In this document: one piece after another, positions 1-5,198 of the stretch
Numbering within the stretch: the first letter of the stretch is position 1
Layout: each line of letters starts with the position of its first letter
Assembly (NCBI GenBank): GCA_020849935.1
Contig: JADZFJ010000281.1
Coordinates: 1 to 5,198 of the forward strand
Length of the DNA stretch: 5,198 nt
Direction of reading: 5' to 3'
DNA from: Crocinitomix sp.
GTDB taxonomy: Bacteria > Bacteroidota > Bacteroidia > Flavobacteriales_D > Crocinitomicaceae
The notes under the pieces: model-generated
Seen by the model: the letters and a program-made list of their open reading frames with translations, nothing else
The model's database searches: none
Told to the model about the DNA's origin: nothing
Program-made: the position numbers and the translations under genes

Positions 1-1772
1 GAAGAAACCAATTCTGATTTTCCGGTATCTGTAACTAGTTTTGTGCTAGCTTTAATATTTATTTCTTTCGATTCTAAGGTGATTTTTTTGTCTCCAAAAA
101 TCAAAATTTCATCACTTCCAAAAAGAATGTAATTTTTGTTTTTGTCTTGGATTAAAATGGTTCCTTTATCGTCGTCTAAGACAATTGTATTGTTTTTTTC
201 CAACTCTGGTTCGGCACTTCTTAAATCAGCAAGTTTATCTGATTCGCTCGAACTCAGCGATTGAAGTTTAACAGTTCTTTTTTTGTCATCAAATTCAAGA
301 CGAGCACCAATTTTAGAATAATACCCTTTTAAATTATCTTCTTCTTTTGCTTCGACCGGGGCTGGTTTGGCACTGCTATTCAACATACCAACAATCATCG
401 GATATCGTGGATCGCCTCCTAAAAATCCGATGAGTACTTCATCGTCTAATTCAGGTAAATAAAAATGTCCTCTATGTTCACCTGCGTCTGCACGAGCCAT
501 TCGAGCCCAAATTCCTTCTCCCTCAGCATCAATTGTTGGAACCCGAACTTTGATTCGATCTTCACCCAATTCATCCACTAAAGCTGTCACAATTCCGATG
601 TGTAAACCAGTCATTTTAGGAATTTGATTTTGGGTTGGATCGTCAGTTTTTAAATTGAGTTGTTCATACCAATCCCTTTCTAATCCAAATTGGAGATTGG
701 TGGTCCACATATTCTTTGAAAATTCGTATTGAACACCACAGACATAGGTCAGTCCATTAAATCTTTCCCCTACTCCTTTCAATTCGATGGTAGAATTAAC
801 AGGAACAATTGTTGGTTCTGAAAAAGACACTCTTCCACGAATTCTTGAAAGTTTTGACTTTATCAATTCAGCCTTTACTAGGCTTTTCATTTCCGCGGCT
901 AATAATTGTCCTGGGTAGTTAATTTTTAAGCCATCTTCATTAAAAATTTGACTTAAATCGCTCGAAGCTAAATTACCCGGTTTTTCAAGTTCTATTCCAG
1001 AAAGATCGCCTAATTCCTCTTCTAACAATTCTTGTTTTGAAGAGTCCCAAGCGGAAAGATTCACGTTGGCGAACTGACTTCTAGCGTCGATTTCAGCTTC
1101 AAATTCGACGATGGTATCACCCCATTCAAGCGTAAATGCCGCCGAGGATTCGATGGTTGGAGTGATCGATTTTAGCACCCCGCAATCGGTATAGATTAAT
1201 TGTCCAACACTGGCAGATCTTCGCAAGATATAATCCCAGTCGGTACAATTAAATTGAACCAACCCTTCATGTTCCGTTTCAATTTCTTCCAAATCGAGTT
1301 CGAGCGCTGGAGAGTATTCACCTAGAATTGTTTTAAAAGCATCAGTATCCGTCGTTTTATCAGGAAAGTACTTGTTTTTTCGGAGGGTGGTCGTTTTAAT
1401 GAAGACATCCCTACAATCCAAGGTCAAAACTGAATTACGAAACTTTTTAATTTTAACACCGTGTTTAATAATCACCCCTTTAAAGATGGTCTCCATTTCA
1501 TTTACATCACCCATTTTGAGTGTGATGAACTTTCCAGGAGCAAAATCAGTTGAATTACTTATTGGAAAATCATGTTGAGCGACAATCCCATCTTCAATTT
1601 GAATTTTGGCATAAGCGATTTTGTTGGCAGTTCGATTCACAACTACGTGAGAAACACTATAAACACTATTTATAGCATCTCCTTCTTCCGAAGGCGAGTC
1701 ACTAATAAAAACGGCAACAGAATGTCTTGCTTGCGTTCTTTTTGTGAGGTTATTTGCCAAAGTTTCTCCCAT
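1..1772 (-). CDS. eCIS central spike protein, VgrG/Afp8-like, C-terminal end beyond window
   Basis: The ATG is at 1770-1772, 2 nt after the adaptor stop, and the frame is open for 590 codons to the left edge. It is a gp27-gp5 type spike, the trimer under the tube that pierces the target membrane and carries the PAAR tip. The hub domain (about 1-385) contains CTDWDYILRRSASVGQL with Trp179, VEFEAEIDARSQ and a WDSSKQE block with Trp242. The gp5 OB-fold (about 387-465) holds MTGLHIGIVTALVD, RIKVRVP, GIWARMARADAG, GHFYLPELDDEVLIGFLGGD and PRYPMIVGMLN. A SKIGARLEFDD segment follows, then a Lys/Asp/Ile-alternating beta-helix needle (about 527 to the edge). A polar Ser/Glu-rich insertion (about 506-526) lies between them. 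No lysozyme domain is seen between OB-fold and needle. eCIS spikes are usually near 600 residues, so only a short end is probably missing, though a C-terminal extension cannot be excluded. Confidence 0.95.
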   Translation of the reverse strand, partial: MGETLANNLTKRTQARHSVAVFISDSPSEEGDAINSVYSVSHVVVNRTANKIAYAKIQIEDGIVAQHDFPISNSTDFAPGKFITLKMGDVNEMETIFKGVIIKHGVKIKKFRNSVLTLDCRDVFIKTTTLRKNKYFPDKTTDTDAFKTILGEYSPALELDLEEIETEHEGLVQFNCTDWDYILRRSASVGQLIYTDCGVLKSITPTIESSAAFTLEWGDTIVEFEAEIDARSQFANVNLSAWDSSKQELLEEELGDLSGIELEKPGNLASSDLSQIFNEDGLKINYPGQLLAAEMKSLVKAELIKSKLSRIRGRVSFSEPTIVPVNSTIELKGVGERFNGLTYVCGVQYEFSKNMWTTNLQFGLERDWYEQLNLKTDDPTQNQIPKMTGLHIGIVTALVDELGEDRIKVRVPTIDAEGEGIWARMARADAGEHRGHFYLPELDDEVLIGFLGGDPRYPMIVGMLNSSAKPAPVEAKEEDNLKGYYSKIGARLEFDDKKRTVKLQSLSSSESDKLADLRSAEPELEKNNTIVLDDDKGTILIQDKNKNYILFGSDEILIFGDKKITLESKEINIKASTKLVTDTGKSELVS

Positions 1773-1774
1773 GA

Positions 1775-2509
1775 TTAATTATTGGTGATTGGTGGAAAAA
1801 ACAATTTTGACCCTACTGCTAAATTTCGATAATTACTCAAGCCATTTACCCGAGCAATTTCTAAATATAATTTTGGGTTTTTATAAATCCGAGCACACAT
1901 CAAAGGCAAGGTATCCCCTTCTCTCACAGTTCTAACGTGGGTTAAATCAGGAGAGGTTTGATTTTGTTGCTGACTTCTTGTCAACGAATCTAAGTTGTTT
2001 TGAAAGACGGCGTCTCCAATGGCGCGAAGTGGTTTACCATCCGAAGAAAAGAGTGTGTAAGTGATTTTTAGGGTAAGGATTCTGCCTTGAAAAGAAGTTT
2101 CTCCCCAAAATAATTTGACATACCCTGGTTCGTGAATTTCACTTCGGTAATCGGTTGTGACCGCTTTAAATTTGGCTATTTGTTCCGAAACTGTGCCCAG
2201 TGTTGAAGATTGCGAATTTGCGGCGATCGAAGCAGCTGCTGCAGCCGCCGAAGAGATCGTCCCGTTTTGGGTATTGATAACTCCTGTCCCATCAAATAAT
2301 AATTTTAAGGACATTTTTGGAGCTGGAATCATTTTAAACGTACCTGTTGCACCTGCTCCACCGTCAGGCGCAGGTGCGGTATATTCCACATTCATTTCCT
2401 CTACCAATTCGTCAGGATTGATCAACACCACGTAAGGATCACCATCCGTTTCGTTGTATGTATTGTCCTTGTAGGGAATGATTGTTAATTTTTCCAACTT
2501 ACCATTCAT
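1775..2509 (-). CDS. eCIS tube-spike adaptor with C-terminal LysM domain (Afp7-like, CIS tube protein)
   Basis: This 244-residue protein matches the Afp7/Pvc7 type, which sits between the spike trimer and the tube and has a tube-like beta barrel plus a LysM domain. The N-terminal part (about 1-170) shows the family blocks KLEKLTIIPY (4-13), INPDELVEEMN (30-40), KLLFDGTGV (69-77), EIHEPGYVKLFWG (124-136), FQGRILTLKITYTLF (140-154) and GKPLRAIGDAVF (158-169). A polar linker with SQQQNQTS (about 179-186) leads to a LysM at about 191-240: VREGDTLPLMCARIYKNP, then YLEIARVNGL and LAVGSKLFFPP. In injectisome adaptors the LysM probably acts as a structural module and need not bind murein. A six-alanine run inside an Ala/Ser-rich segment (about 84-103) interrupts the barrel part. 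The ATG overlaps the preceding stop by one base, and the spike gene starts 2 nt after this stop. Confidence 0.93.
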   Translation of the reverse strand: MNGKLEKLTIIPYKDNTYNETDGDPYVVLINPDELVEEMNVEYTAPAPDGGAGATGTFKMIPAPKMSLKLLFDGTGVINTQNGTISSAAAAAASIAANSQSSTLGTVSEQIAKFKAVTTDYRSEIHEPGYVKLFWGETSFQGRILTLKITYTLFSSDGKPLRAIGDAVFQNNLDSLTRSQQQNQTSPDLTHVRTVREGDTLPLMCARIYKNPKLYLEIARVNGLSNYRNLAVGSKLFFPPITNN

Positions 2510-2511
2510 TA
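2507..2511 (-). promoter_or_regulatory. TAATG stop-start overlap (DUF5908 gene to LysM gene)
   Basis: The stop TAA of the DUF5908 gene and the ATG of the LysM adaptor share one base, forming TAATG in the coding strand. No Shine-Dalgarno sequence is visible, although an A-rich stretch (GCGAAAAAAATGAACGA) lies just upstream. Such overlaps usually mean termination-reinitiation coupling, which would keep the two products near a fixed ratio. The coupling itself is inference. Confidence 0.7.
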
Positions 2512-2679
2512 TCGTTCATTTTTTTCGCGTAAAATCTCTAGTACTTGTTCAACACATTCTGCAATAATTTCTGCCTTGTTTGTCGTTGTGACAGTTGACC
2601 CTTGACCTGCGGTTGAGGCAGCACCAGGTGTGGCAACTACACTTGCTGTGATCACTATTTCCTTTATTTCTAGTGGCAT
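2509..2679 (-). CDS. DUF5908-family small eCIS protein (Afp6-like)
   Basis: This 56-residue protein starts with ATG at 2677-2679, 4 nt after the stop of the second tube gene, and ends with TAA at 2509-2511. The N-terminus MPLEIKEIVITASV and the C-terminal helix EIIAECVEQVLEILREKNER (about 37-56) are the pattern of DUF5908, short proteins found in Bacteroidota eCIS clusters in the position of afp6. The middle (about 15-34) is a low-complexity Ala/Gly/Ser/Thr linker, so the protein looks like a short strand, a flexible linker and an amphipathic helix that could pair with another subunit. The function in the particle is not established. Its invariable place between tube initiator and LysM adaptor suggests a chaperone-like or structural part in assembling the central spike (inference). 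Its last base overlaps the next start codon. Confidence 0.88.
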   Translation of the reverse strand: MPLEIKEIVITASVVATPGAASTAGQGSTVTTTNKAEIIAECVEQVLEILREKNER

Positions 2680-2683
2680 CTGA

Positions 2684-3136
2684 CTAAATTCTTATGGTAT
2701 CGAAATATGCGTAATTCAACTTAATAGACTCAATCACTAGATCACTTGACTGAGCATTAAATCCCGATGTATTCCACTCGATTGGATAGGCATTTACAAC
2801 ATACCAACCAGCAACAGGAATATGCAAATCGTTCAAGAGCATAATCGTCACATTAACAGGCTGAAATTGAAAATTCTCTATTGCGTCTTTACACCATTTA
2901 GTAATGAAAGAACCTGTAAATAGTCCTCTTTTTAATTCAAGAGGACTATAACTTGTTCTTTTAGGTACTTTGTGTGTGAATCTATTTTGACCCCCTTCTT
3001 TAAATTCTTCAGTCTCGACGGTAATATTCAACCCAGTCACTTCTTGGAACCGAAAATCGCTCGGTGCTTGAGGAAAAAGTTCAAAAATTACTGCAAAATG
3101 AAAACCGGAAGGAGGCCTTTGAAAGACCAAACTCAT
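2684..3136 (-). CDS. eCIS second tube protein, probable tube initiator (Afp5-like)
   Basis: This 150-residue protein is a diverged paralogue of the preceding tube protein. Both carry an F-x-E-V-x-GLN motif (FQEVTGLN, about 30-37, here), an LKRGLF/MKRGIF motif (LELKRGLFTGS, about 67-77) and a terminal IESI strand (LVIESIKLNYAYF, about 133-145). The sequence also has PLELKRG and the PVAGWYVVNAYPIEW block (about 106-120), which are usual in Afp5-type proteins. In Afp and PVC particles, such minor tube proteins form the layer joining the three-fold spike/adaptor to the six-fold main tube. That role is inferred here from sequence type and from the gene's position next to the Afp6, Afp7 and Afp8 homologues. 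The ATG at 3134-3136 lies 2 nt after the upstream TAA, with no Shine-Dalgarno sequence, so translation is probably coupled. The gene ends with TAG. Confidence 0.92.
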   Translation of the reverse strand: MSLVFQRPPSGFHFAVIFELFPQAPSDFRFQEVTGLNITVETEEFKEGGQNRFTHKVPKRTSYSPLELKRGLFTGSFITKWCKDAIENFQFQPVNVTIMLLNDLHIPVAGWYVVNAYPIEWNTSGFNAQSSDLVIESIKLNYAYFDTIRI

Positions 3137-3138
3137 AG

Positions 3139-3567
3139 TTAATTGTCTATTGTCATTCCTTCGTGAACGAGTGTAATACTTTCAATAGCAACTTCGTTTC
3201 CGGTAGCATTCAAACTAGCGCCTTCAATTTTAGATGGCCATGCGTTTGAAAATTTCCACACCATTGTCGCTTCATGATTTTCGTCCAAAAGACTAACGGT
3301 AATATCTCGTCTTTCTACTTCATTCATAGAAACGGTATTCCACCATGCATAAAACTCGTTGTTTTTTCTAAAAATTCCACGTTTCATTGTGATTTCGCCG
3401 TTAGTATTTAGTCCCGGCATTTTTATGGTTGAAAAAATTGGACTTAAACCATCTCGGTATTCAATTACTTGATGTTCTAGATTTAAACCAGCGACTTCTG
3501 TAAATGCGCCTGATGCTCCACCCCATTCAACTTTAAAATGAAATGCGCTAATTGGATAATTTGCCAT
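3139..3567 (-). CDS. eCIS inner tube protein, Afp1-like (phage T4 gp19-type tail tube family)
   Basis: This 142-residue protein has the length and pattern of the tube subunits that stack as hexamers into the rigid hollow tube inside the sheath. Visible family signatures are the N-terminal ISAFHFKVEWGG strand (about 6-17), FTEVAGLN (22-29), the loop EYRDGLSPIFSTIKMPG (36-52), GEITMKRGIF (57-66), the FYAWWNTV helix (72-79) and the C-terminal strand VAIESITLVHEG (126-137). It begins with ATG at 3565-3567 after an A-rich leader and ends 2 nt before the next tube gene. Its place directly after the sheath, its shorter loops and its own A-rich start suggest it is the main tube subunit rather than the initiator (inference). 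The tube family assignment is firm; which of the two tube proteins builds the bulk of the tube is less certain. Confidence 0.94.
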   Translation of the reverse strand: MANYPISAFHFKVEWGGASGAFTEVAGLNLEHQVIEYRDGLSPIFSTIKMPGLNTNGEITMKRGIFRKNNEFYAWWNTVSMNEVERRDITVSLLDENHEATMVWKFSNAWPSKIEGASLNATGNEVAIESITLVHEGMTIDN

Positions 3568-3590
3568 GATATTTTTTTTAAATTAGTTAA
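3568..3590 (-). promoter_or_regulatory. A/U-rich translation start region of the main tube gene
   Basis: The mRNA just before the tube AUG is almost entirely A and U, with a run of eight A residues starting 5 nt upstream of the start codon. There is no GGAGG-like Shine-Dalgarno sequence. In Bacteroidota, A/U-rich unstructured leaders with A bases shortly before the start are typical of well-translated genes, which fits a subunit needed in many copies. The functional reading is inferred from that general pattern. Confidence 0.4.
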
Positions 3591-3632
3591 TATTTGTTAT
3601 TGCCTTTTTGGCTATTTCGAGTGGAATTTAGC

Positions 3633-3653
3633 GGGAGTCAACAATTAACTCCC
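3633..3653 (-). promoter_or_regulatory. Intercistronic RNA hairpin between sheath and tube genes
   Basis: In the minus-strand transcript the arms GGGAGUUAA and UUGACUCCC pair over 9 bp around a 3-nt loop (UUG). Eight pairs are Watson-Crick and one is a G-U wobble. On the plus strand the wobble position would be a C-A mismatch, so the structure is complete only in the RNA of the coding strand. No U-run follows, so it is not a typical intrinsic terminator. A role in transcript processing, in 3'-end protection of sheath mRNA or in attenuation is inference. Confidence 0.55.
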
Positions 3654-3676
3654 ACAGTTCCAACTTAATTGTTTAA

Positions 3677-5198
3677 TTATGATTCTTGTAATTTATGCAT
3701 GAATCTCAAGATAATGAACTCAGCAGGACGAACAGCCGCCATGTGAATTTCGATGATCATTCGACCTTCCAAAATATCAAGTGATGTCATGGTTTCACCC
3801 AAGCCAACTTTAACGATATATGCATGTTCTGCTTTCGCGCCAGCAAGACCACCAGCTCGCCAAATTTGATTCAAGAAATTCTCAATCATCGCTTTAGTTC
3901 TGACCCAAGTGTTTTTATCATTCGGTTCAAAAACAACGAATTCAGTTGCCTTTTTCACTGATTCTTCGACCATATTGAAAAGACGTCTCACAGGAATATA
4001 TCTCCAGTCGTTGCTGTTACCAGCTAAAGTTCGAGCACCCCAAACAAGTGTTCCTTTTCCAGTGAACGATCGAATTGCGTTGATTGATTTACCTGCTGTG
4101 ACATCCACATTAAGGTTCGCTTGATCTTCGGCAGTTACGTTTACTTTTGGTCCAACCACTGAATTTAAGCTTCTGTTTGCAGGAGCTACCCAAACACCTC
4201 TTTCGTTATCCGTAGCAGCATAAACACCAGCAATAGCAGCACTTGGAGGAAGCACAATTCCTTCTTTTTTAACCGCAGCTACAAGGTTTGCATAAATTGG
4301 ATTATTTTCTTGTAAAAGCTTTTCGATGTTTTCTTTACGTAAATCAATTGCAGCTACAAACGAATCGATATAACTTCTCACTTCTTCGTATAATTCTTGG
4401 AAAGCTGCTCTTACTCTACCTACAACAACTGTAACAGTTCCTGCTGCACCGTATATATCAGCATTTGCCGCGATATCTTCTACAGAAAATTCTACTCCAT
4501 CGTAGGTCACATTGTTTGAAGCAGCCGTAACTACTCCAAGAGCTACATACGCCGATCCTCCATCAGTTGTATAACTAATGTCTAAATCATATAAACGACG
4601 AACATATCCTTCTAGTACAGTATAGTCAGGTTTTCCTGCAACATCGATGGCTTTCGTGTGAATGCTCAACAAATCGTTATTAGTAGCAGTGTCTGTGTCT
4701 TCATCAGCATTGTCAGTTAAATCACCATTTAAGGTAACAAAACCTTGAATCATAAACTGAATATATTTTGCTTTTTGAATAAGTTCTGCTTTTTTATCTT
4801 TCGTATTGGTTAATTCCACAATTGTGTCAAAACCATCGCCAATTCCAAGATTTTGAACTGGATCAGCCAATAAAGATGCTGGGAAAGCAGCGTTACTAGC
4901 AGGATCAGTGTAGAATTCATTAACTACAGCTTCATCGGCTAAAATATTATTGTAATGATCAACAAACGTCGAATCTGGGCTGATCGCAGAAAGCGACACA
5001 GAAATTCCGTTTTTAGTTAATCCGCTTTTGATGTTTTCATACCCGAAATCGAACCCTAAAGTAGTTCTCACATTTGGATAATAAGCGGCACCATATTTCA
5101 AATATTGAACCCCGATATTGTTTCTAAATGCTAAATCAGGTGTCTCCCCAGATGTTTCAACATCCAAATCGTCATCTCCATTTAAAAGATCAAAAATA
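3677..5198 (-). CDS. Contractile sheath protein of an eCIS (Afp2/3/4-like), N-terminus beyond window
   Basis: This is the phage-tail-sheath family subunit that polymerises around the inner tube and contracts to drive it into the target. The C-terminal 506 codons are visible and end at TAA (3677-3679). The frame stays open to the right edge, so the TTG at 5165-5167 is not a real start and the protein is partial. Numbering from the first full codon (5195-5197), family motifs are YLKYGAAYYP (about 32-41), LPPSAAIAGVYA (316-327), RGVWVAPAN (333-341), GKGTLVWGARTLAG (380-393), WRYIPVRRLF (398-407), VFEPNDKNTW (422-431) and PAEFIILRF (491-499). These are the conserved core of eCIS and phage sheaths, and the last segment is the C-terminal domain that contacts the tube. 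About 270 residues separate the YPNVRT and LPPS blocks, more than I expect for a compact eCIS sheath. This middle part is rich in Asp, Ala and Thr and probably surface exposed (inference). The main tube gene follows after a 109-nt spacer. Confidence 0.96.
   Translation of the reverse strand, partial: IFDLLNGDDDLDVETSGETPDLAFRNNIGVQYLKYGAAYYPNVRTTLGFDFGYENIKSGLTKNGISVSLSAISPDSTFVDHYNNILADEAVVNEFYTDPASNAAFPASLLADPVQNLGIGDGFDTIVELTNTKDKKAELIQKAKYIQFMIQGFVTLNGDLTDNADEDTDTATNNDLLSIHTKAIDVAGKPDYTVLEGYVRRLYDLDISYTTDGGSAYVALGVVTAASNNVTYDGVEFSVEDIAANADIYGAAGTVTVVVGRVRAAFQELYEEVRSYIDSFVAAIDLRKENIEKLLQENNPIYANLVAAVKKEGIVLPPSAAIAGVYAATDNERGVWVAPANRSLNSVVGPKVNVTAEDQANLNVDVTAGKSINAIRSFTGKGTLVWGARTLAGNSNDWRYIPVRRLFNMVEESVKKATEFVVFEPNDKNTWVRTKAMIENFLNQIWRAGGLAGAKAEHAYIVKVGLGETMTSLDILEGRMIIEIHMAAVRPAEFIILRFMHKLQES

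Larger units (their letters stand above)
3568..3676 (-). other. Sheath-tube intergenic spacer
   Basis: This 109-nt non-coding stretch between the sheath stop and the main tube start is the longest gap in the window; all other gaps are 4 nt or less. Reading along the minus strand it contains a 9-bp hairpin (3633-3653), a weak GCC-A5-GGC stem (3602-3612), and a very AT-rich stretch ending in eight A residues (complement of 3572-3579), four nucleotides from the start codon being other bases. I see no convincing Bacteroidota promoter (TTG spaced from TAnnTTTG) and no hairpin followed by a U-tract, so read-through from sheath to tube is expected. The spacer may set different expression levels for sheath and tube (inference). 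Confidence 0.6.

Noticed and set aside
1..1772. Type VI secretion VgrG or myophage gp5 with lysozyme
   Set aside because: The neighbours are gp19-type tubes, a LysM adaptor and a DUF5908 gene rather than Hcp and Tss genes, and no lysozyme domain is seen between OB-fold and needle.
1372..1778. Two plus-strand open frames of 68 codons each
   Set aside because: They lie opposite the spike gene, whose minus-strand frame is open for 590 codons with clear family motifs. Their products show no recognisable domain.
2157..2435. Plus-strand 92-codon frame with an alanine-rich stretch
   Set aside because: It is antisense to the LysM adaptor, and its alanine run comes from the GC-rich alanine codons of that gene read on the other strand.
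3602..3612. GCC-N5-GGC stem as an intrinsic terminator
   Set aside because: It has only three pairs, and in the minus-strand RNA the loop is A-rich. The following A/U-rich sequence has no U-tract.
3568..3676. Internal Bacteroidota promoter before the main tube gene
   Set aside because: No good TAnnTTTG box at the right distance from a TTG element was found; TAAATTCC and TAATTTAA match only in part.
3909..4124. Plus-strand 71-codon frame
   Set aside because: It lies opposite the most conserved part of the sheath gene and has no supporting motif or start context.
5165..5167. TTG as the start codon of the sheath gene
   Set aside because: The frame continues without a stop to the right edge, and sheath proteins have a further N-terminal region. 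The gene is therefore cut by the window, not started here.

Overview
The window is a stretch of AT-rich bacterial DNA in which every real gene reads on the minus strand. It holds the structural core of an extracellular contractile injection system (eCIS), the phage-tail-like family that includes the Serratia antifeeding prophage (Afp), Photorhabdus PVC and the Bacteroidetes MAC/AlgoCIS particles. The sheath motifs, the DUF5908 small gene, the low GC and start codons without Shine-Dalgarno sequences all suggest a member of the Bacteroidota, perhaps a flavobacterium-like or cytophaga-like organism. The genus cannot be fixed from the sequence.

In transcription order, from high to low coordinates, the layout is as follows. 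(1) A contractile sheath protein (3677-5198) runs off the right edge, so its N-terminus is missing. (2) A 109-nt spacer (3568-3676), the only sizeable non-coding stretch, carries a hairpin. (3) An Afp1-like inner tube protein (3139-3567). (4) A second, divergent tube protein of the Afp5 type (2684-3136). (5) A 56-residue DUF5908/Afp6-like protein (2509-2679). (6) A tube-to-spike adaptor of the Afp7 type with a C-terminal LysM domain (1775-2509). (7) A VgrG/Afp8-like spike protein (1-1772), which runs off the left edge with at least 590 codons open.

From the main tube gene onward the genes lie 2-4 nt apart or overlap by 1 nt, so they are almost certainly one operon with coupled translation. 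By family knowledge, the products assemble into a spike (VgrG), capped by the LysM adaptor and a tube-initiator layer, on which the main tube polymerises inside the contractile sheath. The gene order matches afp2/3/4-afp5-afp6-afp7-afp8, with a main tube gene placed after the sheath. The gp25, PAAR, baseplate wedge, AAA+ ATPase, tail-fibre and cargo genes expected of such a cluster are not in this window. They would be expected mostly beyond the left edge.

The system type is known. The features most worth attention are the unusually long middle region of the sheath, a spacer hairpin that pairs fully only in the minus-strand RNA, an alanine-rich insertion in the LysM adaptor, and a polar insertion in the spike.
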